64,000 nucleotides of DNA from Schauerella fraxinea. Lineage in GTDB: Bacteria > Pseudomonadota > Gammaproteobacteria > Burkholderiales > Burkholderiaceae_B. Shown here piece after piece: positions 26,460 to 35,227 of the stretch; within the stretch, counting starts at the first letter, position 1; each line of letters begins with the position of its first letter. The stretch lies in the NCBI GenBank assembly GCA_030849945.1, contig JAVDKK010000001.1:1674001-1738000 (forward strand). The letters are read 5' to 3'. The notes beneath the pieces are model-generated. The model did no database searches. It saw only the letters and a list, made by a program, of their open reading frames with translations, and had not been told where the DNA came from. The translations under genes and the position numbers were made by a program.

Positions 26460-26942
26460 GTGCAAGGCATTAAACGCAAGATCGTCTACGTCACCCTTTA
26501 CGAAATCATAGCCATCGCTTGCACCAGCGCCGGCTTGGCGCTGCTCGGCGGCCATGGCGGCGCGCAGGCGGGCGTGGCAGCAGTGGGCGCCTCGGCGATT
26601 GCCGTGGTCTGGAACCTGGTCTACAACGCCGCATTCGAATCGTGGGAAGCGCGTCAAACCGTCCGCGGTCGCGGCATGCTGCGCCGGGCCGCTCACGCCA
26701 TTGGCTTCGAGATCGGCTTGGTTGTGTTTATCGTGCCGCTCTTTGCCTGGTGGCTGAAGGTGTCGCTATGGGAAGCGTTTTTGCTCGATCTGGGCTTGAT
26801 CGTGTTTTTCCTGGTCTACACGTACGTGTTCAGCCTGGCATTCGACCGAATGTTTGGGTTGCCGGCGTCGGCAGTGGCGAAGCCGGTGGGTGAGCCAGCT
26901 GCTGAGGCTACTGCTGAGCCCAGCCTGTGCGACGCGCGTTGA
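26460..26942 (+). CDS. PACE family efflux transporter (AceI-like)
   Basis: The 160-residue membrane protein has four helices and two tandem BTP domains. The first has the hallmark acidic residue in IKRKIVYVTLYEIIAI (Glu15), essential for transport in AceI; conserved WNLVYNAAFE and FDRMFG motifs follow. PACE pumps export biocides and short-chain diamines by proton exchange. A GTG start at 26460 is preceded by GAGGA. The Ala/Glu-rich tail after residue 140 is not part of the family core. The divergent LysR is its likely activator. Confidence 0.93.
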   Translation: MQGIKRKIVYVTLYEIIAIACTSAGLALLGGHGGAQAGVAAVGASAIAVVWNLVYNAAFESWEARQTVRGRGMLRRAAHAIGFEIGLVVFIVPLFAWWLKVSLWEAFLLDLGLIVFFLVYTYVFSLAFDRMFGLPASAVAKPVGEPAAEATAEPSLCDAR

Positions 26943-27130
26943 GCGTTGATGTTGGTACCCAGGCCGTGCGCCGGTCGCCGAGATGAGGGGAACGCCTCCT
27001 AAATGACGGCGGCCGCTCTCGTTTACCACGGCGGCGTGCCTCGTCTGGGAAGACAGCATGACTCGTCCATGAAGGCCGCATCTGTTAGGATCGAACGATT
27101 GCCTGACAGGCGCCTTCGGGCGACATTTTT

Positions 27131-28789
27131 ATGAATTCCTCCAACGAAAACGTCAGCATGGCGTTGTTCTGCGACTTCGAGAACGTCGCGCTCGGCGTGC
27201 GCGACGCGCAATACGAAAAATTTGACATCAAGCCAGTGCTTGAACGCTTGCTGCTCAAAGGCAGCATCGTCGTCAAAAAGGCGTATTGCGACTGGGAGCG
27301 CTACAAAAACTTCAAAGCCACGATGCACGAGGCTAATTTCGAATTGATCGAGATTCCGCACGTGCGCCAGTCAGGCAAGAATTCGGCGGATATTCGGCTC
27401 GTCGTCGACGCATTGGACCTTTGCTATACCAAGTCGCACGTCAACACGTTCGTCATCATCAGTGGCGACTCCGACTTTTCACCGCTCGTCTCCAAGCTGC
27501 GTGAAAACGCCAAGCAAGTGATCGGCGTGGGGGTGAAGCAATCGACCTCCGACCTGCTGATCGCCAACTGCGACGAATTCATTTTCTACGACGACCTCGT
27601 GCGCGAAAGCCAGCACGTGGCCGCCAAGCGCGGTGCACGCAACCCGGCACCGGCCGCCAACAAGCGCCCGGCCGATGCCGACCGCCGCCGCAAGGACGAT
27701 CTGGACGTGCGTCGGGGCAAGGCCATTGACATCGCCGTGGAGACGTTCGACGCGCTCGTCTCGGAACGCGGCGACAGCGGCAAGATCTGGGCTTCCGTAC
27801 TTAAAGAAGCCATCAAACGCCGCAAGCCCGATTTCAACGAGTCATACTACGGCTTTCGCGCCTTCGGCAACTTGCTCGAAGAAGCCCAATCGCGTGGCTT
27901 GCTGGAATTTGGCCGCGACGAGAAATCGGGCGCCTACGTGTATCGCGCCAATAATGCGCAAGGGCAGGGCGACACTTCCTCCGGCGACATCGCCTCAGTG
28001 CCGGTAACCGCATCATTGCCCGGTGTGGAAGAAGCCACCACCAAACCCGAATCGCGCCGCAGGACGCGGGGCGGCCGCAAGTCGGCCGGCAGATCCGCTG
28101 AGGCACAAACGAACGACCTGCCGCGCCGCGCGTCGTTCGACGACGAGCAGGATTATCAGGACCCCGATTACCAGGCGCCGGTGTATCAAGAGCCTGAATA
28201 TCAGGCACCCGCCGAACAAGCCTATTCCGAACAGGACCAAGGCGACGACGCCACGCATCACGACGGTGCGGCTGCTCAAGATCCTTGGGGCGAACCGACC
28301 ACGCCGGACGCCGCGCCTGCCCGTACACGCACGTCGTCGCGTCGAACCGGTGCACGCTCGCGTGCATCCGATCGCAAGCGCGAAGCTGCCAATCCGTTTG
28401 TGGAACCGGTGCAAACACCCGAACCACTGTCGTCACTGGAGACGGCCGAGGCGCCTGCTACTCGCCGGGCCACGAGCCCGGCATCAGCAGGACGCCGTGC
28501 GTCTGGTGCACGTGAGGATGCCGTTTTGCCCGACGCAGCAACGTCGTCCGACGTGGGTGCACCGGCAGATGCACCGGCCCGTCCCGAGCGCCGTCCGCGC
28601 CGCAGCCGGACTCGGGTAGAGACAACCGCAGCGGCAGAGGTGCCCATGGCACAGGAGGCGCCTGCGGCTGCTCAGGCTGAGGCACCCACCGCCGCGGCAG
28701 ACGCCGCACCGGAAGCCTCGTCCAAGCCGATCCGTAAAACGCCGTCGCGCAGCCGACGCCCGCGCAAGGCGGCACCGGCGGAAGAGTAA
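27131..28789 (+). CDS. NYN-domain ribonuclease-like protein with OST-HTH domain and long disordered tail
   Basis: The 552-residue protein begins with a LabA/NYN nuclease domain (residues 8-160): metal-binding Asp in LFCDFENVAL, KNSADIRLVVDAL and ISGDSDFSPLV. An OST-HTH/LOTUS-type RNA-binding domain follows (about 200-275: DSGKIWASVLKEAIKRR, RAFGNLLEEAQ). The remaining half is low complexity, with Arg/Ala/Glu/Pro-rich segments and a short YQ-x-P repeat (YQDPDYQAPVYQEPEYQ near 340). This architecture suggests an RNA-degrading or RNA-binding factor, but its targets are unknown. Single gene with a strong hairpin after the stop. Confidence 0.9.
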   Translation: MNSSNENVSMALFCDFENVALGVRDAQYEKFDIKPVLERLLLKGSIVVKKAYCDWERYKNFKATMHEANFELIEIPHVRQSGKNSADIRLVVDALDLCYTKSHVNTFVIISGDSDFSPLVSKLRENAKQVIGVGVKQSTSDLLIANCDEFIFYDDLVRESQHVAAKRGARNPAPAANKRPADADRRRKDDLDVRRGKAIDIAVETFDALVSERGDSGKIWASVLKEAIKRRKPDFNESYYGFRAFGNLLEEAQSRGLLEFGRDEKSGAYVYRANNAQGQGDTSSGDIASVPVTASLPGVEEATTKPESRRRTRGGRKSAGRSAEAQTNDLPRRASFDDEQDYQDPDYQAPVYQEPEYQAPAEQAYSEQDQGDDATHHDGAAAQDPWGEPTTPDAAPARTRTSSRRTGARSRASDRKREAANPFVEPVQTPEPLSSLETAEAPATRRATSPASAGRRASGAREDAVLPDAATSSDVGAPADAPARPERRPRRSRTRVETTAAAEVPMAQEAPAAAQAEAPTAAADAAPEASSKPIRKTPSRSRRPRKAAPAEE

Positions 28790-28797
28790 AACGTGGC

Positions 28798-28829
28798 GCG
28801 GAGGCGGCCAGCAGGCCTGCCGCCTCCGC
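28798..28829 (+). terminator. GC-rich hairpin after the NYN gene
   Basis: GCGGAGGCGGC and GCCGCCTCCGC form a perfect 11-bp stem around a 10-base loop, 8 bp after the stop codon. A second small stem, CCATG-CTCG-CATGG (28830-28843), follows at once. There is no T tract, so termination may be only partial or Rho-assisted. Confidence 0.6.
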
Positions 28830-28905
28830 CCATGCTCGCATGGCTTTCGGCAAAAGCCACTAAACTAGCGGCTTACCCTGTTATCGACCTATCACCGGAG
28901 CGCCC

Positions 28906-29238
28906 GTGCAAGAGCCCTACCTTGCCATCAAGAACTTCATGGAATTCATCGGACTTCCATGGCAACCCGGCAAGACCTTCAAAGCCGAACTCAAGTGCAC
29001 CTATCGCATGGGTAACACGCGCCCGTTGACGATCGAGCGCACCGTGGTCGAGTTTTATTGCGACGAAAAACGCGCCAAGGTGTTTGTGCCCGAGTTCGCC
29101 CGCACCAGCTTTCACGAGTGGTTTGAAGTGCCGCGCCAAACGTTCGACTACGCGCCCGGCGGCACCATGCTCAAGATCCGCAACCCCGCGCACGGCAATC
29201 AAGGCGCGTACACGGTAGGCATCAAGCCGATCGCGTGA
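28906..29238 (+). CDS. Conserved hypothetical protein
   Basis: This 110-residue soluble protein starts at GTG 28906 behind CCGGAGCG. It has alternating beta-strand-like segments (KTFKAELKCTYRMGN, TIERTVVEFYCDEKRAKVFVP, GGTMLKIRNPAHG) and no signal peptide or catalytic motif that I recognise. Codon use matches the neighbours, so it is a native gene. Function unknown. It has its own ribosome-binding site and lies 116 bp after the NYN gene, beyond the hairpin. Confidence 0.75.
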   Translation: MQEPYLAIKNFMEFIGLPWQPGKTFKAELKCTYRMGNTRPLTIERTVVEFYCDEKRAKVFVPEFARTSFHEWFEVPRQTFDYAPGGTMLKIRNPAHGNQGAYTVGIKPIA

Positions 29239-29282
29239 TTGAGTTGAGGGTCATTGCGGATCGCAGGTTGGTCCGCAATCAA

Positions 29283-29380
29283 CGATCGGCCTTTGCCATT
29301 CACGATCGTTATGCAACGATCGTCAGGCGACGTTCACAGATTAACGATCGACACTCATCGATCATCGCCGATCGATCGGC
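29283..29380. repeat. Cluster of CGATCG palindromes
   Basis: CGATCG occurs at 29283, 29303, 29317, 29345 and twice overlapping at 29369 and 29373, the last pair inside a perfect 14-bp palindrome GCCGATCGATCGGC (29367-29380). The cluster fills the convergent gap between 29239 and 29396 and has no coding content. It could form transcript ends in both directions or be a binding or methylation target. Confidence 0.6.
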
Positions 29381-29396
29381 GATCAACCGCCAGCGA

Positions 29397-29672
29397 TCAC
29401 ACATCGAATTTCGGTTGTTGGCCCAGCGCGGCCAACGTCTCGTCTGCGCTTTGCGCGTACGCTTCCGCGAGATATGCCTGATCGGGCTCTTGGCTCAGAT
29501 CACTGAGCGTGTCCGCCACCTGCTTCTCAAACACACTCGCCACGTGATCCGGATCGGGCACCGTGGCCATCACGGCGTGCAACGCCTGGCGCGTGGCCAA
29601 CAACTGAAAAATCAAGCTGTTGATGGTGCGCGTGTGCTGAATAGTCAGCCGCTCGACGACGTCGGGTTCCAT
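29397..29672 (-). CDS. Small helical protein of unknown function
   Basis: The 91-residue acidic, all-helical protein has segments such as TRTINSLIFQLLATRQALHA and VASVFEKQVADTLSDL. ATG 29672 is chosen because AAGGA lies 9 bases upstream; an ATG 24 bases earlier would lack a site. It is divergent from the pirin gene, 82 bp apart. No motif is recognised, and the absence of membrane segments and signal peptide suggests a cytoplasmic protein. Confidence 0.7.
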   Translation of the reverse strand: MEPDVVERLTIQHTRTINSLIFQLLATRQALHAVMATVPDPDHVASVFEKQVADTLSDLSQEPDQAYLAEAYAQSADETLAALGQQPKFDV

Positions 29673-29754
29673 GGCGGGTATCCTTTTGGTATTCAAATGA
29701 AGCCGTCGATTCTAGCGCTGTGCGCGAATCGTGGGCTGTCGCCAAGAGGTTTAC

Positions 29755-30624
29755 ATGAGCCGTACTGTCCGCACCCTGCATCCCGCCCATCGCGATGATA
29801 TCGGCGATCTTGTCACGCGCCGTCCCTTGCCCGGCCCGCGTCTGGCGCAGTTGGATCCGTTTCTGTTTCTCAATCATCATGGCCCGATGCAGTACGGGCC
29901 GGATAATCAGGGCTTGCCGTTTGGGCCGCATCCACATCGGGGTTTTGAAACCGTCACGTTTATTCTCGAGGGCGATCTGGCGCATCTCGATAGTGGCGGG
30001 CATGCCAGTGTGATTCACGCCGGGGGCGTGCAGTGGATGACGGCGGGGTCGGGCTTGATCCACGCCGAGGTGTCGCCATCGTCGTTCAAACGATCTGGCG
30101 GGCCGCTGGAGATTTTGCAGCTGTGGGTGAATTTGCCGAGCCGCTTGAAAATGACCGCGCCGGCTTATACCGGGCTGCAGCGCGAGGATATCCCGGTCGT
30201 TACGCTTGATGAAGGGCGCGTGACGGTGGATGTGATTGCGGGGGACGTGTTTGGTGTGACTGGGCCGGTTGCTTCGTTGACTGGGGTGACGATGACGACG
30301 GTTTCGCTGCGTGCGGGTGGCCAAGTTAGCTTGCCAGCGCCGGCGGGGCAGGCAGTGTTTATGTATGTGGTATCGGGTGAGGTGTCGATCGGCGGTAGTG
30401 CGGTGGCACCTTGGCAACTCGTTGAGTTGAATGATGATGGTGACGATGTGCAGGTCGCGGCGGTAACCGATGCGCGGCTGTTGTATGGATATGCTGCGCC
30501 GCTTGCCGAGCCGGTGGTGGCGCAGGGGCCGTTTGTTATGAATACGCGGGAAGAGATTGCTCAGGCGGCGCGAGATTATTACGATGGGAAGTTTGGTGGG
30601 GTGCCGGATTTGAGTGCTGTGTAG
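29755..30624 (+). CDS. Pirin family protein
   Basis: The 289-residue bicupin has the pirin signature LDPFLFLNHHGPMQYGP and the metal-binding cluster FGPHPHRGFETVTFILEG (two His near 58-60, one His at 99-ish in the GGVQWMTAGSGLIHAE block). Pirins hold a non-haem iron; bacterial members include quercetin-2,3-dioxygenases and redox-sensing proteins. The start is ATG 29755 behind AAGAGG. The 3' third of the gene has more T and less C at third positions than its neighbours, close to the boundary of the low-GC island. Confidence 0.92.
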   Translation: MSRTVRTLHPAHRDDIGDLVTRRPLPGPRLAQLDPFLFLNHHGPMQYGPDNQGLPFGPHPHRGFETVTFILEGDLAHLDSGGHASVIHAGGVQWMTAGSGLIHAEVSPSSFKRSGGPLEILQLWVNLPSRLKMTAPAYTGLQREDIPVVTLDEGRVTVDVIAGDVFGVTGPVASLTGVTMTTVSLRAGGQVSLPAPAGQAVFMYVVSGEVSIGGSAVAPWQLVELNDDGDDVQVAAVTDARLLYGYAAPLAEPVVAQGPFVMNTREEIAQAARDYYDGKFGGVPDLSAV

Positions 30625-30769
30625 CAAGAAAATTGGGTGCAGCGCTCACTTCGTCGCTTTATTTTGGATGTGAGCGATGATGGTCGTTGAGCCGATACTT
30701 TAGTACGTTAGGAGTGGACTAGTTGGCACCTGTCAGGACGGACAAGAGCGAATTTACCGCAACTGTAGT

Positions 30770-30783
30770 GGCGCTTAAGCGCC
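30770..30783. other. Perfect 14-bp palindrome between pirin and the island
   Basis: GGCGCTTAAGCGCC lies in the 278-bp convergent gap 30625-30902, which has no gene. It could be a transcript-end stem or mark an edge of the low-GC segment. Confidence 0.4.
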
Positions 30784-30873
30784 GGTGAAGTTGTTCAATG
30801 CTGACACTCAATTTCGGAGCTGGGCGGTCGATGTTAATTTAGCGGACCCGATGCTAGAGTGCCTGTGCCGAAC

Positions 30874-30893
30874 GCACTGTTAGCTCGCAGTGC
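30874..30893 (-). terminator. Stem-loop after the first DUF4062 gene
   Basis: GCACTG (30874-30879) and CAGTGC (30888-30893) form a 6-bp stem just beyond the stop of the minus-strand DUF4062 gene. The T-run after it is short, so the call is weak. Confidence 0.35.
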
Positions 30894-30902
30894 ATTGTTT
30901 CA

Positions 30903-32114
30903 CTATGGCTCTTCATCTACCCCTTCCTGAACCAAACCTTTCGATTGTAGTTCGGTAATAAACTCGTTAACTGTCTGTGGGAAGTGGCGCACGTATCTCC
31001 GCGCCACCAAAGATCCACCGCCCCTCATTTCAGCGAGGGCATCCGCGATTACCGTTCTTGATTCTTGCCTAATTTCCATGAACGAATCCCAATCTTCCTG
31101 AATTGAGTTTATGTTGAATGGCCGGAAGGTGAGGTAAAAGGTGCCATCGACCCTATTCAATATTTGCATTGGGCTTCTGCCCATTCCCTCGCCGATCAGC
31201 TCGGAATATCTGGTTGAGCCGATCAGTTCAGACAAGCCGATCGGGAGGTCGGAAATACTCGTTATCTGGCGTTCCACGAGGAATTCGTGCCATGACATGG
31301 GCGGACCAGAAAGGATATCGACAATGCGCGCTTTATCAAGCGCTAATACAAAGTCAAAGAGCTTGCGGTAACGGACAACTCCTCGGGCTATTTGCCTTTC
31401 ATCTTTACTGCCGACAGCAGCCAAGATGGCCGCCTTTAGATTTTCAAATTGTTCGGTCAAATCCTCAATGCGTCGACGATCTAAGGTGCGCGTTCGGCGC
31501 TCGAGTAACAGGTGCTGAAGAAGCCCTGACCATTGGCGTCGCAAAGCATCTTCGATATCTTGCAATCGTGAGAAAGTCGTTATCGCATTATTCGAATTTC
31601 GATGACGGAGAAAATTTATAAATTCGAACACGTATTTGGCGGTGACTGGCTTATCGATGGAGTCATATTCAATCTGATCTGCGATTAATTTCCCCTTATT
31701 TTTCTCATATGTGGCATGATCATGCCAAACACGTTGATCCACAAACGCAAAAATGGGAACAGAACGTTCTATCGCTTTCAATACTTCGAGCTGAGTAATC
31801 GAGAGGAACTCCTTCGTTTTGAGAATCTCGTGACTTTTACTAACGGTCTTGAGCGAGTCGATATCTATTCTTTGCAGTGCCTGCGGGACCACCGTCCCTC
31901 CAAATCGGGTGCCAATGATTACAACAACGGCATCAACTCCTGCAACCTCATCAATGCAGCTAGTATGAGTATGCGATGCCGGATCGTAGACTACGTCGTT
32001 GTAGTCGCTCATGACCGGCTCGTGCCCGAGGCGCTCGATAAATTGACGAAGCTGGCTGCGTATAACAGAGAGGTCGTAGCAGGTCGAGGATACAAACACG
32101 CGTAAGGCAGCCAT
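30903..32114 (-). CDS. DUF4062 domain protein (TIR/nucleotide-binding-like fold), defence candidate
   Basis: The protein has 403 residues from ATG 32114; an in-frame ATG at 32147 would add 11. The N-terminus, LRVFVSSTCYDLSVIRSQL, and VVVIIGTRFGG near residue 75 are the DUF4062 core, distantly similar to TIR and SLOG folds. The rest is helical, with a predicted coiled segment near 190-235 and no recognised enzymatic motif. It sits in a low-GC stretch with a second, different DUF4062 protein 343 bp upstream on the same strand. DUF4062 is often fused to STAND-type NTPases; here it is not. Role inferred only. Confidence 0.82.
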   Translation of the reverse strand: MAALRVFVSSTCYDLSVIRSQLRQFIERLGHEPVMSDYNDVVYDPASHTHTSCIDEVAGVDAVVVIIGTRFGGTVVPQALQRIDIDSLKTVSKSHEILKTKEFLSITQLEVLKAIERSVPIFAFVDQRVWHDHATYEKNKGKLIADQIEYDSIDKPVTAKYVFEFINFLRHRNSNNAITTFSRLQDIEDALRRQWSGLLQHLLLERRTRTLDRRRIEDLTEQFENLKAAILAAVGSKDERQIARGVVRYRKLFDFVLALDKARIVDILSGPPMSWHEFLVERQITSISDLPIGLSELIGSTRYSELIGEGMGRSPMQILNRVDGTFYLTFRPFNINSIQEDWDSFMEIRQESRTVIADALAEMRGGGSLVARRYVRHFPQTVNEFITELQSKGLVQEGVDEEP

Positions 32115-32490
32115 TGCTTTATTTCTCTTAGACGTCGGCGTCGGCATAGAACTACTTCTCTGACTTAACGGCGACTTAATAACGATGTCGGGGGATGGGT
32201 GTGTCCAATTTTACCCCCTGTGTTCGCCCATTTACTTCCTTCTATGCCGCGCGCAATGGCGTATATATAACGGAGCGCGCATCAAAGCAATGGATGTCAT
32301 AAAAGAGCGGCGTTGCGTCTATTTTTGCATGAAATGTTACTCTGGTTCGAGAGCAGTCTTTGCTTGAGTAGCGACAAAGTGTAGTTGTCTACAGCGACGT
32401 TTGCTATCGACCATGAGCTGCCAAAGGGCGGAGAAAAAGTGGTCTCGCAATATTCGACGAAAGGGGCAATGACGCCCCGATGAGGGACGG
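32115..32490. other. Gap between the two DUF4062 genes
   Basis: Low-GC sequence with no convincing gene. An AT-rich TATATATAA (32260-32268) could form part of a promoter. Short frames on the plus strand lack ribosome-binding sites and family features. A terminator-like stem for the upstream gene sits at 32463-32478. Confidence 0.5.
32463..32478 (-). terminator. Rho-independent-like terminator after the second DUF4062 gene
   Basis: On the minus strand GGGGC-GTCATT-GCCCC is followed by TTTC, 13 bp after the stop codon of the gene at 32491. This separates its transcript from the next DUF4062 gene, which then needs its own promoter in the gap. Confidence 0.55.
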
Positions 32491-33585
32491 TTAATCCTCG
32501 GGCTCAGCCTCGCCTAGCGGTGGGTCACCTGTAACCTCCGGCTTGAAGTCTCCCTTGCGAATAGCGCGAAGTTGCACCAATATGGAATCCCCGTACGGTG
32601 TAAGGCTCCAAAATGTGCGCGTGTCCTTCACACTGCGAGTTTTTTTACTCTGCTCAATCAGCCCGAGCGCTCGTAGCTGAATTTTGATGGTCTGCTCATC
32701 GTGAGACGAAACCACGAAGGCCCTTGGTGAAGTGAACCCCTCCAAATTCTTATCACTTGACCACCCTTCCAGTGTTTGCATCTCTACCAACTGCGATAGC
32801 GCTGTGCGAATGCGATCATCAGTCGCCTCATTCAGCATGAGAGGCCCGAGTTCTTCGAAGATTTCATTCCAAGTGAGGCCGATCTGCCGATTGAATGACC
32901 ATAATGATCGATCTTGCGCTAACGCTTCGAACGCATAGTCGATTGGGAACGTCTCATCGCTTTGAGCGAGCTCTTCACTTCCCTTTGGAGCTGAGAGCTG
33001 GGACTCAGCAAGCTGCGCTTGAAGATCCTCTATCGTTTTTCTCAGGCGTAGAACTTCGGTAGCCGCGATAGCTGCTGCTGCCTTGTCCGCTCTAATCCAC
33101 CCCGGCATTGGGTGCGTGTTGATGAGGCGCACTAAACTACGACTCACGGCTGAACCAAGTTCAGACGGACTGTCCCAGTACCTGCATACTCTTTTTTGAG
33201 CAAGGTCACGAAATTCTTTCAGCTTTGAAGCCGACTCTGGCTTTGACTCGGACTTTCCAGCAACGATCTGTGAAGGATCCTTATGTAGGAATGCAATGAT
33301 GGGTTTCTCAGTTTCCGCGGCGTATCTGTATTCTTGCTCTGTGTAACTGATACCTTTCGGTCCTATGGAACCGTAGCGGCCGCCAATAATAACGATATAG
33401 TAATCGCACTCGTCAATTACGCGTTTGATCAATGTCCACTGGTCATCATCCGTTGCCGGAAACAGTTCCATCCCTGCCGGGATGCAGTCCAGTTCCAGCA
33501 ATGCTTGCATAACTTCATGCCGCTCTTCGCGAAGATCCTCGTAGGTCGAGCTGACGAAAACTTGGTAACGACGATCATTTGACAT
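32491..33585 (-). CDS. DUF4062 domain protein with C-terminal winged-helix-like region
   Basis: The 364-residue protein shows a full DUF4062 domain (residues 6-110): YQVFVSSTYEDLREERHEVM, PAGMELFPATDDDQW, CDYYIVIIGGRYGS, then GISYTEQEYRYA. A coiled-coil follows near 170-200, then a region ending in a winged-helix-like segment IKIQLRALGLIEQ/FWSLTPYGDSILVQL (about 305-350). The SYTExEY block is the most conserved part of the family. A sensor/effector role is plausible: TIR-like N-terminus and nucleic-acid-type C-terminus. Function unknown. The flanking genes are also unknown and co-oriented. Confidence 0.85.
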   Translation of the reverse strand: MSNDRRYQVFVSSTYEDLREERHEVMQALLELDCIPAGMELFPATDDDQWTLIKRVIDECDYYIVIIGGRYGSIGPKGISYTEQEYRYAAETEKPIIAFLHKDPSQIVAGKSESKPESASKLKEFRDLAQKRVCRYWDSPSELGSAVSRSLVRLINTHPMPGWIRADKAAAAIAATEVLRLRKTIEDLQAQLAESQLSAPKGSEELAQSDETFPIDYAFEALAQDRSLWSFNRQIGLTWNEIFEELGPLMLNEATDDRIRTALSQLVEMQTLEGWSSDKNLEGFTSPRAFVVSSHDEQTIKIQLRALGLIEQSKKTRSVKDTRTFWSLTPYGDSILVQLRAIRKGDFKPEVTGDPPLGEAEPED

Positions 33586-33811
33586 TGTTTAGTGGCCAAA
33601 TCTATGTAGACCACACCGGCCTGAAGACCGTATCTCGCCCTTGCGATCCATATGAACTGGCAGGTATGGGAGGTGTTTTAGAAAATTTTTATCGAGCTAT
33701 ATCGCGTGAGACGTTCATTCTAGTAGCGAGTCTGGATGCAATCAAAGCTTTATCGAAAACCACTTTTGGCCAACGCCGCCGCCAGTGGAGGTTAAAAATT
33801 CAACAGTTGAG

Positions 33812-34435
33812 TTAGGAACGCGATGCGGCAAGGGAAGGTCTTTCGACTATCTCTGCAATATCAGCAATGCTTCCGATTGTGAGTAGAACGGGGGATAGCT
33901 CCTCAACTCGCTGGGGGGGGCGCCACGCGAAACGCCACTCATGCTGCAAGATGAATTGAAGCGGCTTGGAGAAAACTGCACCAAGCTCACTTTTGCCTCC
34001 GTAAACCACGGTGGCATCCATGCCGGCCCACTTAGGCAAAGCTAGCTGAGCCGCGCGATGCAACCTTTCGCAGAAGTCATCTACTTCATGGATAACTAGG
34101 CATGCATCGGTGCCAGGAAAGTCGTTAAATAGATGTTCATCCCAATGCTTTGAAAAGCAGATGGTCAGATAGTTTGTGCCGACTTCTGCTCGATAGACAA
34201 CTTCGCCAATTGGTTTGATGGTCTGTCCCGTGAGCATGATTGTGATTGAAACCGAGCTAGCCGGAGATGTGTTAATACGAACTAATTCATCATCATGTCG
34301 TGCTGCGTCGGTCTCTTGTTTCTTGTAGTCAGTCGCCGGTCGAAGACGAAACTCACCGAGATCAAGAGAGCGCTCTAGCCATTTTTTCTCAGAGTATCTG
34401 TACAGCTTTGGCGGCCGCATGATGTCGATCTTCAT
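33812..34435 (-). CDS. Hypothetical protein, DUF2971-like
   Basis: The 207-residue protein opens with KLYRYSEKKWLERSLDLGEFRLRPATDYKK in outline: a Tyr/Arg-rich start, then an ARHDDELVR segment and FILQHEWRFAWRP near the C-terminus. This is reminiscent of DUF2971 proteins (abortive-infection-associated), which share a YR(Y/F) start and an ExR/EWR motif. The resemblance is from memory of motif layout only. No signal peptide or membrane helix. It is 226 bp from the DUF4062 gene on the same strand within the low-GC island. Confidence 0.65.
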   Translation of the reverse strand: MKIDIMRPPKLYRYSEKKWLERSLDLGEFRLRPATDYKKQETDAARHDDELVRINTSPASSVSITIMLTGQTIKPIGEVVYRAEVGTNYLTICFSKHWDEHLFNDFPGTDACLVIHEVDDFCERLHRAAQLALPKWAGMDATVVYGGKSELGAVFSKPLQFILQHEWRFAWRPPQRVEELSPVLLTIGSIADIAEIVERPSLAASRS

Positions 34436-34777
34436 AAGCTCCTACCGCAATGTGGACCAAACCTTTGCGCCGCATAGGGCGCTTGTAGTCCAATCAGTTG
34501 GTCAAATCTCTCTTAAATGGATGCATGTAATTTAACAGCACTTGCTGATATCGGTTCGAATGGTTGCTTTTGGCTTTGTCTTCGGAGGCTGCTTTGGGTC
34601 GGTAGCAGACCTTCGCGATCGTCCTTATCTAACCCCAGGCCGATTAGTCGCGCAATCTAGTCCAACCATCGTGAGTGAGCAGGCTCTTGTAAATGCAGTT
34701 TCACAACGATCTTGGACGGGCAGTGAATGCCAACGGAAATTTTATAATTATTTTGCTGGCGAGCGGGTGCCTTTCGT
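34436..34777. other. Gap between two island genes
   Basis: Low-GC sequence with AT-rich patches such as AAATTTTATAATTATTTTG near 34737. A plus-strand frame covers part of it but runs into the opposite gene and has neither a good start nor family features. No RNA gene or repeat is apparent. Confidence 0.5.
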
Positions 34778-35227
34778 TCAAGCGTTAAACAAAATTCCCA
34801 GGCGGCTATTCCATGTGTCGCCACATCCTTTACCGACGACCAGAACCCGAATCAACCGTCTTCTGAGGTCGTTCGTAGAGCAACAGAAATGGACATCCTT
34901 GAGCGAATAGCCGTTGCTGCCGTTGCTCTCGGTCCACTTTAGCTGCCATTGCCGAATGAACGAGAAATCGAGAACTTCGCCCTGATCCTTTGGCCCAAGC
35001 ACCATGCAGATCTTTTTGGATTCCGGATCGAATGCGATGGCGAGTTTCTTGGCTCTGTCGATGAGAATCAGTTCGCTGTCGATGCTGGTGTCCGGAAAAG
35101 ACGTGCCGAGCCTATGGTTGTGCTCGCGAAATTTTGCCAGCAATGCGTTGTGCTTTTTCTTTTGACGATGAATGCCCCAGGCGATCAGAGCAACAATCGT
35201 CAAGATAATGGAGATGATGTCGAACAT
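34778..35227 (-). CDS. Small membrane-anchored protein of unknown function
   Basis: The 149-residue protein has one N-terminal membrane helix (FDIISIILTIVALIAWGI) followed by a basic stretch HRQKKKH, then a soluble domain with KKLAIAFDPESKKICMV and a C-terminal DLRRRLIRVLVVG. The topology suggests a type I-like anchor with a cytoplasmic domain. It is the first gene of the low-GC island in reading direction and shares orientation with the DUF4062 genes. No homology recognised. Confidence 0.65.
   Translation of the reverse strand: MFDIISIILTIVALIAWGIHRQKKKHNALLAKFREHNHRLGTSFPDTSIDSELILIDRAKKLAIAFDPESKKICMVLGPKDQGEVLDFSFIRQWQLKWTESNGSNGYSLKDVHFCCSTNDLRRRLIRVLVVGKGCGDTWNSRLGILFNA

Noticed and set aside
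32185..32367. 60-residue plus-strand frame between the DUF4062 genes
   Set aside because: No ribosome-binding site, no homology, and the composition is that of non-coding DNA.
34542..34910. 122-residue plus-strand frame in the island
   Set aside because: It overlaps the better-supported membrane protein on the other strand, has no Shine-Dalgarno and shows no recognisable domain.
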